Source: Gaiellasilicea sp963829845 (GTDB lineage Bacteria; Actinomycetota; Thermoleophilia; Gaiellales; Gaiellaceae). From it: a stretch of 64,000 bases of DNA. The DNA lies in assembly GCA_963829845.1 (NCBI GenBank), contig CAWHKD010000024.1, positions 167,669-231,668 on the forward strand, in the 5' to 3' direction. Every line of letters starts with the position of its first letter. Position 1 is the first letter of the stretch. The position numbers and the translations under genes are program-made. The notes under the pieces are model-generated. The model ran no database searches, was not told the origin of the DNA, and saw only the letters and a list, made by a program, of their open reading frames with translations. Positions 15,296 through 24,101 of this stretch are shown here, piece after piece.

Positions 15296-16204
15296 CTAGC
15301 GCGCGAGCCCGACGACGAGCACGACCGCCGCAACCGCAGGGATCGTCGTGCCGACGACGATCCGGTTCATCAGCGCCGGGCGGACCTCGTAGACGCGGGC
15401 GAGGATCAGCAGGTGAAACGCGCTCGGCATCCCGGCGAGGAGATAGAAGACGCCGGGGACATCCGCACCGAGGAGCACGCCGGTCGCAACCAGGGCCAGC
15501 GGCCCGCCGGCAAGCCTGATCGCAACCGCTCCGGCGGCACGGCGGAATTCCTCGGGCGGCCGCGGCGCCCGCGTGAATGTGAGCGAGAGGCCGAGCAGGA
15601 AGAACCCGTAAGGCCCGATCATCCCGCCGATCAGCTCTTCCGCCGTCTCCGTCCCGGGCACGTCGACCCCGGCCGCCCGCAGGACGAGCGCGAGCCAGAA
15701 CGCGTGCAGCGGCGGATTCGCGAGCACGGCGCGCAGCCGGTGCCGGCGCGAGACCTCGACTTCACGTCGGCCGTGCAGGCGCGCGATCGACGTGGAGATC
15801 GACGACGCCGGGAGAAGCCAGGCGAGCCTGTCGTAGAGCACGGCGAGCGTGAGCCCGTCGCCACCGTAGGCGAGTTGCGCAAGCGGAAAGCCGACGAAGC
15901 CCGTGTTGCCGAAGCCCGCGGCGAGCGTCAAGGCGCCGCGCTCGTCCCGCTCGCTCGACACGAGACGGGCATAGCCGTACCCGGCAAGCCCGACGAGCCA
16001 GCTGGCGAGGATCGCGGCTCCGAGTGCGCGGCCGAGTCCCTCGTCGAGATCGACGGTGAGAAACGTGACGAAGACGAGCACCGGCGAGAACGTCCAGAAG
16101 AAGGCGATCCACACGACGTCGCGCAGCCGCGGCGGCGCACCGGCGAGCTGCACGGCGGCCCCGAGCAGGAGGAAGAGCAGCAGCAAGAGGCTCTCGCCGA
16201 GCAC
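15296..16204 (-). CDS. AEC-family membrane transporter
   Basis: A 302-residue membrane protein with about ten helices, in the auxin-efflux-carrier/malonate-permease family. Typical features are the first helix LLLLLFLLLGAAVQLAG, the conserved LTLAAGFGNTGFVGFPLAQL (discontinuous helix region), a second half with IGPYGFFLLGLSLTF, and the end IVVGTTIPAVAAVV. It probably moves organic acids or amino acids out of the cell; the substrate is not predictable. It is divergent from purD with about 80 nt between. Confidence 0.8.
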   Translation of the reverse strand: MLGESLLLLLFLLLGAAVQLAGAPPRLRDVVWIAFFWTFSPVLVFVTFLTVDLDEGLGRALGAAILASWLVGLAGYGYARLVSSERDERGALTLAAGFGNTGFVGFPLAQLAYGGDGLTLAVLYDRLAWLLPASSISTSIARLHGRREVEVSRRHRLRAVLANPPLHAFWLALVLRAAGVDVPGTETAEELIGGMIGPYGFFLLGLSLTFTRAPRPPEEFRRAAGAVAIRLAGGPLALVATGVLLGADVPGVFYLLAGMPSAFHLLILARVYEVRPALMNRIVVGTTIPAVAAVVLVVGLAR

Positions 16205-16269
16205 TCCCGGAGGCTACTGAGGGGTTACGCAGGCCCGGCGAGACGAATCGCGTTGCGGACGACGCGGAG

Positions 16270-16275
16270 TAGACT
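16270..16275 (+). promoter_or_regulatory. Leaderless promoter -10 for purD (TAGACT)
   Basis: TAGACT ends 8 nt before the GTG of purD. The identical hexamer precedes purB and the gene at 41988 at 7-8 nt. Confidence 0.55.
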
Positions 16276-16283
16276 CGGCCGCC

Positions 16284-17504
16284 GTGAACGTGCTCCTCGT
16301 CGGGTCGGGCGGTCGCGAGCATGCGCTCGCGTGGAAGCTGGCGCAGGCGCCCGGCCTGACCGGGCTTCACGCTGCGCCGGGCAATCCTGGGATCGCGGCG
16401 CTCGGCGACTGCCACCCGGTTCGGGCAGACGATGCGGAAGCGCTGCTCGGCCTCGCCCGCAGCCTCGGCGCCGACCTCGCCGTGATCGGCCCCGAGGCGC
16501 CGCTCGTCGCCGGCGTTGCCGACGCCCTCCGCCGAAACGGCGTCCGAGTGTTCGGCCCCAGCCGCGCCGCGGCGAGGATCGAGGGATCGAAGAGCTTTGC
16601 GAAGGATGTGATGGCTGCGGCAGGTGTGCCGACGGCCGAGACGTTCTCCGTCGCGCGGCCCCCCTGCGTCGTGAAGGTGGACGGGCTTGCCGCCGGCAAG
16701 GGCGTGTTCGTCTGCGAGACAGCCGCGCAGCTCGACGAGGCCCTGCGCGCGGCCTCGGCGTTCGAGGGCCCGATCGTGATCGAGGAGCTGCTCGCAGGCG
16801 ACGAGGTGTCCGTCTTCGCGCTCTGCGACGGGCAACGCGTCGTGCCGCTCGCTCCGGCCCAGGACTTCAAGCGGATCGGCGACGGCGACACCGGGCCGAA
16901 CACCGGTGGGATGGGCTCCTTCTCGCCCGTCTCCGGTCTCGGCCCGATGGAGGTGGCGGAGCTCGTCGAGCAGATCCACCGACCTGTGATCGACGAGCTT
17001 GCCCGCCGTGGTGCGCCGTTCATCGGCGTGCTCTTCGCGGGGCTGATGCTGACGGAGTCGGGGCCGAAGGTGCTCGAATTCAACGCGCGCTTCGGCGACC
17101 CGGAGACACAATCGATCCTGCCGCGGCTTGACGGCGACCTCCTCGGTGCACTCGCAGCTGCGGCCGGCGGCGACCTGGACGGGGTCGAGCTCGCCATCTC
17201 CGAGGCGGCGGCGGTGTCGGTCGTGCTCGCGGCCGACGGCTATCCGGAGCGAGCAGATGCGGGCACGACGATCGAAGGCATCGAGGACGCCGAGGCGGCC
17301 GGTGCGCTCGTCTTCCACGCCGGAACCGCACTGCGCGGCGAGCGGCTGGTCACGAACGGCGGCCGCATCCTCAGCGTCACGGGCACGGGCGCCACTGTCG
17401 CCGAGGCCCGCGAGCGGGCGTACGACGGGTGCGGCAGGATCCGCTTCGACGGCATGCAGTACCGGCGCGACATCGCGCGCGACGCGGCCGCTGCACACGG
17501 GTGA
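16284..17504 (+). CDS. purD: Phosphoribosylamine-glycine ligase
   Basis: Second step of purine synthesis: makes GAR from phosphoribosylamine, glycine and ATP. It is 406 residues with the ATP-grasp fold complete: MNVLLVGSGGREHALAWKL, GPEAPLVAGVAD, CVVKVDGLAAGKGVFV, the metal-site region GPNTGGMGSFSPV, and LEFNARFGDPETQ. The GTG start sits on a leaderless promoter. purB follows 42 nt later with its own promoter. Confidence 0.96.
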   Translation: MNVLLVGSGGREHALAWKLAQAPGLTGLHAAPGNPGIAALGDCHPVRADDAEALLGLARSLGADLAVIGPEAPLVAGVADALRRNGVRVFGPSRAAARIEGSKSFAKDVMAAAGVPTAETFSVARPPCVVKVDGLAAGKGVFVCETAAQLDEALRAASAFEGPIVIEELLAGDEVSVFALCDGQRVVPLAPAQDFKRIGDGDTGPNTGGMGSFSPVSGLGPMEVAELVEQIHRPVIDELARRGAPFIGVLFAGLMLTESGPKVLEFNARFGDPETQSILPRLDGDLLGALAAAAGGDLDGVELAISEAAAVSVVLAADGYPERADAGTTIEGIEDAEAAGALVFHAGTALRGERLVTNGGRILSVTGTGATVAEARERAYDGCGRIRFDGMQYRRDIARDAAAAHG

Positions 17505-17533
17505 TCGTGGGGTCGATCGACCGAGCTGAACGC

Positions 17534-17539
17534 TAGACT
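17534..17539 (+). promoter_or_regulatory. Leaderless promoter -10 for purB (TAGACT)
   Basis: TAGACT ends 7 nt before the GTG of purB, and no ribosome-binding site is present. Confidence 0.55.
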
Positions 17540-17546
17540 CGCTCGA

Positions 17547-18857
17547 GTGATTTCGCGCTACTCCCGCCCGGCCATGTCGGCGATCTGGTCGGACGAGGCG
17601 AAGCTGCGCCGGTGGCTCGACGTCGAGCTGGCAGCGCTCGACGGCTGGGCCGAGACCGGGGTCGTGCCGCACGAGACGGTCGATGCGATCCGTGCGCGGG
17701 CGGTGCCGCCGAGCGCCGAACGGGTGGCCGAGATCGAAGCTCGCACGCACCACGATGTCGCGGCGTTCGTCGACGCGGTGGCGGAGCAGCTCGGCGACGA
17801 GGGTCGCTGGTTCCACTACGGCCTGACCTCCTCCGACGTACTCGACACGTCGCTGTCGCTGCAGATCCGCGACGCGGGAGCGCTCGTGCTGGAAGGGGTC
17901 GAGCGCGCGTTCGCCGCCGTCGTCGCCCGGGCAGAGGAGCACCGCGACACGATCATGATCGGGCGGACGCACGGCATCCATGCCGAGCCGACGACGTTCG
18001 GGCTCAAGCTGGCCGGTTGGGCCTTTGCGCTCGAGCGCGACCGGTCCCGTATCGCCCGCGCGCTCGAGGGAATGCGCGTCGGCAAGCTCTCCGGCGCGGT
18101 CGGCACGTACTCGGCCGCCGACCCCGATGTGGAGCGCGTCGCGTGCGAGCGGCTCGGGCTGGAGCCGGCGCCTAGCTCGACGCAGATCCTCCAGCGCGAC
18201 CGGCATGCCGAGGTGCTGAACGCGCTCGCGCTGCTTGCGGCCTCGCTCGAGCGGTTCGCTCTCGAGCTGAGGCATCTGGCCCGAACAGAGGTGCGGGAAG
18301 TGGAAGAGCCGTTCGGCGCCGGCCAGAAGGGCTCCTCGGCGATGCCGCACAAGCGAAACCCGATCGTCTCCGAGCGCATCTGCGGGCTGGCGCGTGTCGT
18401 CAGGGCGAACGCGGTCGTGGGGCTCGAGAACGTTGCGCTCTGGCACGAGCGGGACATCTCGCACTCCTCGGCCGAACGGGTCGTCCTACCCGACGCGTTC
18501 CTCGCGGTGGACTACATGCTCGATCGCTTCGCCTGGCTGATGGAAGGGCTCGTCGTCCGCGGCGAACGGATGCGCGAGAACCTCGACACCAGCCACCGGC
18601 TCCACTTCAGCCAGCGGCTGCTGCTGGCTCTAGTCGAGTCGGGGCGCTCGCGCGACGACGCCTACCGCGTGGTCCAGCGTCACGCGATGCGGGCGTGGGA
18701 CGAGGGCCTCGACTTCCCCGAGCTCGTTCGCGCCGACGCGGAGATCTCCGGCGCGCTCGACCTCGATACCGTCTTCGACCTCGGCTCGTACACCCGCAAC
18801 GCCGGCGTCGTCTTCGACCGCCTCCGGGCGCTGCGGGAGGAGCACGTCCATGCCTGA
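17547..18857 (+). CDS. purB: Adenylosuccinate lyase
   Basis: Acts twice in purine synthesis, releasing fumarate from SAICAR and from adenylosuccinate. It is full length at 436 residues. Catalytic and signature regions are RTHHDVAAFVDAVAEQ, FHYGLTSSDVLDTSLS, IGRTHGIHAEPTTFG and the fumarase/aspartase-family signature GSSAMPHKRNP. It heads a tight operon: purC starts 8 bp inside its end, followed by purS and purQ. Confidence 0.96.
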   Translation: MISRYSRPAMSAIWSDEAKLRRWLDVELAALDGWAETGVVPHETVDAIRARAVPPSAERVAEIEARTHHDVAAFVDAVAEQLGDEGRWFHYGLTSSDVLDTSLSLQIRDAGALVLEGVERAFAAVVARAEEHRDTIMIGRTHGIHAEPTTFGLKLAGWAFALERDRSRIARALEGMRVGKLSGAVGTYSAADPDVERVACERLGLEPAPSSTQILQRDRHAEVLNALALLAASLERFALELRHLARTEVREVEEPFGAGQKGSSAMPHKRNPIVSERICGLARVVRANAVVGLENVALWHERDISHSSAERVVLPDAFLAVDYMLDRFAWLMEGLVVRGERMRENLDTSHRLHFSQRLLLALVESGRSRDDAYRVVQRHAMRAWDEGLDFPELVRADAEISGALDLDTVFDLGSYTRNAGVVFDRLRALREEHVHA

Positions 18858-19713
18858 GGCCGCCGTCCATCTCGCCAGCGGCAAGGTGCGCGAGCTGTAC
18901 GCACTGGACGACGAGCGCCTACTCGTCGTCGCCTCCGACCGGATCTCGACGTTCGACGTGATCCTGCCGACGGAGATCCCCGACAAGGGACGCGTCCTCA
19001 CCGGGCTGTCGGCGTTCTGGTTCGCGTCGACACGGGACATTGTCCCCAACCACATGCTGGCGCTGCGCGACGACGGGCGCTCGCTGGAGTGCAGGCAGCT
19101 GGAGATGTTGCCCGTCGAGGTGGTCGTGCGCGGCTACCTCTCCGGATCCGGCTGGAAGGACTATCGCGAGACCGGATCCGTTTGCGGGCACGTGCTTCCC
19201 GGAGGGCTCGTCGAGTCGGATCGGCTGCCTCACCCGATCGTCACGCCGGCGTCGAAGGCCGTGTCCGGCCACGACGAGAACATCAGCGCGAGTGCGGCGG
19301 CCGAGCTTGTCGGCGCCGAGCGCTGGGCGGAGGTCGAGGCCGTCGCGCTCGGGCTCTACGCCTTCGCATCCAGGCACGCGGAAGCACGCGGGATCATCCT
19401 CGCCGACACGAAGTTCGAACTCGGGCTCGACCAGGGGAGTACGCTCGTCCTCGGCGACGAGGCACTGACGCCAGACTCCTCGCGCTTCTGGCCGGCTGCC
19501 GGGTACGCGCCCGGCGGTCCGCAGCCGTCGTATGACAAGCAGTACGTCCGCGACTACTGCGAGAGGCTGGGCTGGGACAAGACCTATCCCGGCCCGGCGG
19601 TGCCCGCCGACGTCGTCGCAGGGACGCGCGCGAGGTACGTGGAGGCGTTCGAGCTGTTGACGGGGCTTGCGTTCGACACCTACCTCGCAGACCCGCAGGT
19701 CGTACTGCGATGA
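18850..19713 (+). CDS. purC: SAICAR synthetase
   Basis: Joins aspartate to CAIR using ATP. It is 287 residues: ASGKVRELYALDDERLLVVA (nucleotide-binding start), SDRISTFDVILPTEIPDKG, VEVVVRGYLSGSGWKDY, IILADTKFELG (catalytic metal region) and the end DKQYVRDYCERLGWDK. It overlaps purB by 8 bp and purS by 4 bp (ATGA). Confidence 0.96.
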   Translation: MPEAAVHLASGKVRELYALDDERLLVVASDRISTFDVILPTEIPDKGRVLTGLSAFWFASTRDIVPNHMLALRDDGRSLECRQLEMLPVEVVVRGYLSGSGWKDYRETGSVCGHVLPGGLVESDRLPHPIVTPASKAVSGHDENISASAAAELVGAERWAEVEAVALGLYAFASRHAEARGIILADTKFELGLDQGSTLVLGDEALTPDSSRFWPAAGYAPGGPQPSYDKQYVRDYCERLGWDKTYPGPAVPADVVAGTRARYVEAFELLTGLAFDTYLADPQVVLR

Positions 19714-19952
19714 AGGTGACCGTGCTCGTCCGCCCGAAGCACGGCATCCTCGACCCGCAGGGCGAGGCGGTGCAGGGATCGCTGCGCAAGCTCGGCTTCG
19801 CCGTCGCCGGTGCGCGCGTCGGGCGACTCGTCGACCTGGAGGTCGAGGCCGCGAGCTCGCAGGAGGCGAGAGCCCAGGTGGAGCGTATGTGCCACGAGCT
19901 GCTGGCAAACCCCCTGATCGAGAGCTTTGAGATCGCGGTCGGCGGGTCGTGA
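19710..19952 (+). CDS. purS: FGAM synthase subunit PurS
   Basis: Small bridging subunit of the three-part PurLQS enzyme that makes FGAM from FGAR and glutamine. It is 80 residues with the family text VLVRPKHGILDPQGEAVQGS and the end NPLIESFEIAVGG. The ATG overlaps purC, and purQ starts 4 bp inside it (GTGA). Its presence implies a small-type PurL, which is found at 35681. Confidence 0.95.
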   Translation: MKVTVLVRPKHGILDPQGEAVQGSLRKLGFAVAGARVGRLVDLEVEAASSQEARAQVERMCHELLANPLIESFEIAVGGS

Positions 19953-20644
19953 GCGACCGGCCGAAGATCGCCGTGATCGTCTTTCCGGGCTCGAACGACG
20001 ATCGCGATGCGGCGTGGGCGCTCGGCGCCCTCGGCGCCGACGCCGAGCTCGTCTGGCACGCCGAAGCCGTGCTGCCGCAGGGCACCGGCGCAGTCGTACT
20101 CCCCGGCGGCTTCTCGTACGGCGACTACCTGCGCTGCGGCGCGATCGCGCGCTTCGCGCCTGTGCTCGAAGCCGTGCGCGCGTTCGCGGACGACGGCGGC
20201 CCTGTGCTCGGAATCTGCAACGGCTTCCAGATCCTCTGCGAGGCAGGGCTGCTGCCCGGTGTGCTCCGACCCAACCGCGAGCTCGAGTTCATCTGCCGCG
20301 ATGTGCGCCTTCGTGTCGACCGCGCCGACACGCCGTTCACAGTCCGGTGCGAAGAGGGACAGGAGCTGACGATTCCGGTGAAGCATGGCGAGGGCTGCTG
20401 GTATGCGGACGAAGAGCTGTACGAGGAGCTCGAAGAGGCCGGCCAGCTGGTCCTCCGCTACGCCGAGGACTGCAACGGCTCGGTCGGCGACGTCGCTGGC
20501 ATCTGCAACGGGGCGCGGAACGTCTTCGGCCTGATGCCGCATCCCGAGCACGCGGTCGATCCGCTGCTCGGCTCGGGCGACGGAGCACTGTTGCTCGCGG
20601 CGCTCGTCGACGGCGCTCGCGAGCACGCGCTCGCGATCGCCTGA
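19949..20644 (+). CDS. purQ: FGAM synthase glutaminase subunit PurQ
   Basis: Class I glutamine amidotransferase that supplies ammonia to PurL. It is 231 residues: IAVIVFPGSNDDRDAAWAL, VLPGGFSYGDYLRCGAIAR, catalytic Cys in VLGICNGFQILCEAGLLPG, and catalytic His/Glu in FGLMPHPEHAVD. The GTG start is coupled to purS. The operon ends here; the next gene is convergent. Confidence 0.96.
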   Translation: MSDRPKIAVIVFPGSNDDRDAAWALGALGADAELVWHAEAVLPQGTGAVVLPGGFSYGDYLRCGAIARFAPVLEAVRAFADDGGPVLGICNGFQILCEAGLLPGVLRPNRELEFICRDVRLRVDRADTPFTVRCEEGQELTIPVKHGEGCWYADEELYEELEEAGQLVLRYAEDCNGSVGDVAGICNGARNVFGLMPHPEHAVDPLLGSGDGALLLAALVDGAREHALAIA

Positions 20645-20658
20645 GCCGAACGCTCGGC

Positions 20659-20928
20659 TCACAGCCGCAGCACCTCCTCGAGCCCGGGGTGCCTCGCGAG
20701 GCCCTCGCGCAGGCGCTCGAGATCCCTCAGCCGAAGCGTCACCGGGCCGCGCCGGGCGACCCCGTCGGTGGCATAGGCGAAGCGGACGAGTCGCTCGCCT
20801 TTGTCGTCCTCGAGCAACTGCACGAGCGACGCGAAGCGCTTGCCGCCGGACTGCTGCGGAAGTCGCACCTCCTCGATCAGCGTCGCAACGCCCCATGGAG
20901 TCGCCGCCTTGACCGTGTCGCGAGCCAT
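20659..20928 (-). CDS. Conserved hypothetical protein, 89 aa
   Basis: A small protein of unknown role: ATLIEEVRLPQQSGGKRFAS, then LVQLLEDDKGERLVRFAYATDG and RGPVTLRLRDLERLREGLAR. The beta-rich text with a C-terminal helix suggests a single compact domain. It ends 15 nt from the purQ stop, convergent with it, and is divergent from ku. Confidence 0.65.
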   Translation of the reverse strand: MARDTVKAATPWGVATLIEEVRLPQQSGGKRFASLVQLLEDDKGERLVRFAYATDGVARRGPVTLRLRDLERLREGLARHPGLEEVLRL

Positions 20929-21013
20929 GCATGAACGCTACGGCCGCGGTCGCAACGAGAGAGACACGACTTCGTGCCGAAACCGGATCGATCGCTCCAC
21001 CGTTGTCTCTCAT

Positions 21014-21859
21014 ATGCCGAGAGCGATCTGGACCGGCACGATCTCGTTCGGGCTCGTCAACGTCCCTGTGCGGATGTACAGCGCAATCGACGAGTCCGAC
21101 CTCCATTTCCACCTCGTCCATGAGCCCGACGGCGGCCGGATCGGCTACCAGAAGGTCTGCAAGGCCGAGAACGAGCCGGTCGCGGACGAGGAGATCGTGA
21201 AGGCGTTCGAGATCCATAAGGACGAGCTCGTCGTGCTCACCGACGAGGACTTCGCCGCGGCGAAGAGCGAGGGCGTCAAGACGATCGAGATCTCCGACTT
21301 CGTCCCCTACGAGGAGATCGACCCGATCTACTTCGAGCGCACCTACTACCTCGGCCCCCAGGAGGGCGGCGAGAAGGTCTACTCGCTGCTGCGGCAGGCG
21401 ATGGAGAAGACCGGGCTCGCGGCGGTCGGGAAGTACGTCATGCGCGACAAGCAGCACCTGGGCTGCCTCCGGATCAGGGAGGGCGTGATCACGCTCGAGA
21501 AGCTCTTCTTCCAGGACGAGATCCGTCCGGCGAAGGAGATCGCGCCGAAGAAGGCCAGGGTGCCGGAGGCTGAGCTGAAGATGGCCACGTCACTGATCGG
21601 GCAGTTCAAGACGAGCTTCGACCCCGAGAAGTACGAGGACACCTACCGCGCCGCGCTCATGAAGGTGATCAAGGCGAAGCAGAAGGGCGAGACGATCACC
21701 GCGGTGCCGGCCGCCGAGGAGGAAGAGCCCGCCGACCTGCTCGCCGCGCTGAAAGCGTCGGTGGACGCCGCGAAGAAGGGCAGGCACTCGGTCCGGAGCA
21801 CCGGCTCCGCCTCCCGGCGGAAGCCGGCGGCGCGCAAGCGGAAGACCGCGAAGCGCTAG
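21014..21859 (+). CDS. ku: Ku DNA end-binding protein
   Basis: Forms the homodimeric ring that binds double-strand breaks for non-homologous end joining with LigD. It is 281 residues: MPRAIWTGTISFGLVNVPVR, FERTYYLGPQEGGEKVYSLL, GKYVMRDKQHLGCLRI, KMATSLIGQFKTSFDPEKYE, then a Lys/Arg-rich tail (SRRKPAARKRKTAKR) of the kind that extends DNA contact. No ligD lies in the window. ATG at 21014 matches the usual Ku N-terminus; the longer open frame upstream is not needed. Confidence 0.95.
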   Translation: MPRAIWTGTISFGLVNVPVRMYSAIDESDLHFHLVHEPDGGRIGYQKVCKAENEPVADEEIVKAFEIHKDELVVLTDEDFAAAKSEGVKTIEISDFVPYEEIDPIYFERTYYLGPQEGGEKVYSLLRQAMEKTGLAAVGKYVMRDKQHLGCLRIREGVITLEKLFFQDEIRPAKEIAPKKARVPEAELKMATSLIGQFKTSFDPEKYEDTYRAALMKVIKAKQKGETITAVPAAEEEEPADLLAALKASVDAAKKGRHSVRSTGSASRRKPAARKRKTAKR

Positions 21860-21889
21860 AAGGCGACCGCGCATCAGCTGCCTCTGCCG

Positions 21890-22933
21890 TCAGGACTGGC
21901 TGTCGAGCCCGCTCACGCCCCAGGTGTCCGAGAGCAGATAGCCCTCGGGGAAGGGATCGTCGGGATCGACGTACAACTGCGTCACCCCGGTGATCCACGC
22001 GCTGCCGCGGATCGCCGGGACGATCGCTGCTCGGCCACCGACACGGGCCTCGGACACGATCCGACCGTCGAAGGTCGAGCCGATCACCGAGGCGTGCGTC
22101 ATCGCATCGCCGACTCCAATCAGCCCGCGGGCATGGAGAACGGCGAGCCGCGCTGAGAGGCCGGTGCCGGTCGCCGAGCGGTCGAGCCGCCCGGGCGCGA
22201 CGACGACGGCGTTCCGGCTCACGTTGTCGACACCGCGCCACGGCTCCGCGATCTGGACGATGCTGATGCCGGCGATCCCGGGGTTCTCGGGATGGGCGCA
22301 CGACAGCTGCTCGCGGGCGGCGGCGCGAATCCGCTCGCCGGTGAGCGAGAGGTCGCGCGCCTCGTCCGGCTCGATCGCAAAGCCGAGCGCACGCGCGTCG
22401 GCGATCGCGTACCACATGCCGCCGTAGGCGACGTCGACCCTGATCGTGCCGAGGCCTGCCACCTCGAGCTCCGCGTCGAGTTGGTCGGCGAAGCTGGGAA
22501 CGTTCGTGAACTCGACGCTCTCGCAACGGCCGTCGTGGCACGTCGCCCGCGCCTCGACGACGCCGCCCGGCGCCTCGAGCCGCACGACCGTCTCCGGCTC
22601 TGTCATCGGGACCATCCCTGTCTCGAGCAAGACGGTGGTCGTGCAGATCGTGTTCGAGCCTGACATGGCCGGATACTCGGTCGGCTCCATGATGATGAAG
22701 CCGGCGTCGCAATCCGGCCGCGTCGCGGGCACGACGAGATTCGCATGGCAGGCGACACTGCCGCGGGGCTCGCGAAGCAGCAGCTTCCGGAGCGCGTCGC
22801 CGTCCCGCTCGAGAGATCGCATTTGCTCGAACACGGTCTCCCCGGATGGCGGGAGGACGCCGCCGACGACGACGTTCCCGATCTCGCCGCCGGCGTGGCA
22901 GCCGACGACGGTGATCATCCGCCGCGAGCGCAT
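21890..22933 (-). CDS. Proline racemase superfamily protein with Ser/Thr in place of both Cys
   Basis: A 347-residue member of the family that racemises proline, epimerises hydroxyproline or dehydrates trans-3-hydroxyproline. The fold is clear: VVGCHAGGEIGNVVVGG, NPGIAGISIVQ and the C-terminal STFDGRIVSEARVG. The first active-site motif, usually M(C/S)GHGTI, reads MSGSNTIC. The second, usually DRSPCGTGTSARLA, reads DRSATGTGLSARLA. So Ser replaces Cys, the neighbouring His is Ser, and the second Cys is Thr. Racemisation is therefore unlikely; a dehydratase-like or unknown activity is possible. Confidence 0.85.
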   Translation of the reverse strand: MRSRRMITVVGCHAGGEIGNVVVGGVLPPSGETVFEQMRSLERDGDALRKLLLREPRGSVACHANLVVPATRPDCDAGFIIMEPTEYPAMSGSNTICTTTVLLETGMVPMTEPETVVRLEAPGGVVEARATCHDGRCESVEFTNVPSFADQLDAELEVAGLGTIRVDVAYGGMWYAIADARALGFAIEPDEARDLSLTGERIRAAAREQLSCAHPENPGIAGISIVQIAEPWRGVDNVSRNAVVVAPGRLDRSATGTGLSARLAVLHARGLIGVGDAMTHASVIGSTFDGRIVSEARVGGRAAIVPAIRGSAWITGVTQLYVDPDDPFPEGYLLSDTWGVSGLDSQS

Positions 22934-22942
22934 GGCGCGACC

Positions 22943-23479
22943 CTAGTCGTCGAGCAGCGCGAGCAGCTTCGTCACCGTGTTCCAGTTGCGCGCCGTCGAG
23001 AGGACTCCGAGCTTCTTGTCATCGAGGAGCTTCGCGAGCGGCGCGCGCTGGATGCCGTCCGGATACCACGCGTACAGCTCACGGCCGTCGATCACGAGCT
23101 CCGCGGGGGCGATCTCCGCCGCCTCGAGCTCGCGCACGACCTTCGCCGGCAGCCGTTCGCCGAGGAAGCTCACAAGGTAACGAGACGGGTTCGTCGCCAC
23201 CTTCCCGAGCGGGTCACGCCTGACGACCTCCGCGAGCTCAGCGCGAGTACGAACGAGCACCCGCACCTCGATGCCGAGTCCCGCCGCGAGCTGCCGCTCC
23301 AGCGCCGACTCGAGCTTCCGCGGCGAGAGCGGGCTCGAGAGGAGAACGTTGCCGCTCTGCTGATGCGTGCGCACGTCCCCGTAGCCGTGGCCCTCGAGCA
23401 GCTCGCGCAGCTCGCCCATCGCCACCCGGCGCCGCTTCGCCAGGTTGATGCCGCGAAGGAGGGCGACCTGCTGCGTCAG
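22943..23479 (-). CDS. DUF1697 protein, probable CTG start
   Basis: A 178-residue protein of the DUF1697 family, function unknown. The family N-terminal motif VALLRGIN is present only if translation begins upstream of the first ATG. The frame gives TQQVALLRGINLAKRRRVAM and then GELRELLEGHGYGDVRTHQQ. The only codon at the right place is CTG at 23479, which overlaps the TGA of the MOSC gene (CTGA), the same geometry as the ATGA and GTGA couplings elsewhere here. The end NWNTVTKLLALLDD is typical of the family. Confidence 0.8.
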   Translation of the reverse strand: MTQQVALLRGINLAKRRRVAMGELRELLEGHGYGDVRTHQQSGNVLLSSPLSPRKLESALERQLAAGLGIEVRVLVRTRAELAEVVRRDPLGKVATNPSRYLVSFLGERLPAKVVRELEAAEIAPAELVIDGRELYAWYPDGIQRAPLAKLLDDKKLGVLSTARNWNTVTKLLALLDD

Positions 23480-24042
23480 AGCTTGCGGATCGTGTCGCCG
23501 GTCGAGACCGTGCCCGGCTCGACGACCTTCGCGTTCAGCCCCCGCAGGCGCAGATGGCGATGCGTCTTCGTGTTGACGAAGCGGTGCGCATCGTTCCCGA
23601 AGCGGGAGGCGAACTTGACGCAGCCCGTGTGCGGCTCGGGCGTCACCTCCAGGACGGCCGAGCCCAGCGCGAGCATCGTGCCGGCAGGCAAGTTCGCCTC
23701 CGAGATGTCGAGGTCTACGTAGATCTGATCGCCGGCGAGAGCCCAGCGCTCACGGTCGCCCGCGGCGACGAGGTCGACGACGCGCGCGTTCATTAGCGTC
23801 AGCTGCGTCTCGACGTTCGGCGACCCGTCCGGCGTCCGCGAGCTGCGGTGGGCGCTCCACCTGTCCCCGACGAGTCCTTCGCTCAGGTCGAGCACGCCCT
23901 CCTGAAGCACCTCGCGCGCACCCTCGGCCGGGCGGCGAACGATCAGCTCGACCGTGCCTTCGTCAGCCGGCGCGCGCCGGATCTCGTCGAGCCCGCCCTC
24001 GAGCTCCTCCGTCTTCAGGTGCCTCGCGACGTCAGTGGCCAT
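23476..24042 (-). CDS. MOSC-domain protein
   Basis: A 188-residue protein of the MOSC (molybdenum cofactor sulfurase C-terminal) type, which carries sulfur or detoxifies oxidised compounds. Key segments are GLVGDRWSAHRSS, QLTLMNARVVDLVA and the conserved Cys in EPHTGCVKFASRFG. The substrate is unknown. It is upstream of and coupled to the DUF1697 gene, and divergent from the YjbR gene. Confidence 0.85.
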   Translation of the reverse strand: MATDVARHLKTEELEGGLDEIRRAPADEGTVELIVRRPAEGAREVLQEGVLDLSEGLVGDRWSAHRSSRTPDGSPNVETQLTLMNARVVDLVAAGDRERWALAGDQIYVDLDISEANLPAGTMLALGSAVLEVTPEPHTGCVKFASRFGNDAHRFVNTKTHRHLRLRGLNAKVVEPGTVSTGDTIRKL

Positions 24043-24089
24043 GCCGCCGTTCTATCACGCGCGGCACACGTCGCCCGCGTGCGATCGCG

Positions 24090-24095
24090 TACGTT
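24090..24095 (+). promoter_or_regulatory. Leaderless promoter -10 (TACGTT)
   Basis: TACGTT ends 6 nt before the ATG of the YjbR-like gene, and no ribosome-binding site is visible. Confidence 0.4.
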
Positions 24096-24101
24096 GCCGC
24101 C

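Noticed and set aside
15762..18464. A 900-codon open frame on the minus strand across purD and purB
   Set aside because: It is antisense to well-conserved genes, low in complexity (Arg, Asp, His rich) and typical of open frames opposite GC-rich coding DNA.
19394..21457. A 687-codon open frame on the minus strand across purC, purS, purQ and ku
   Set aside because: Same reason: shadow of real genes, no family features.
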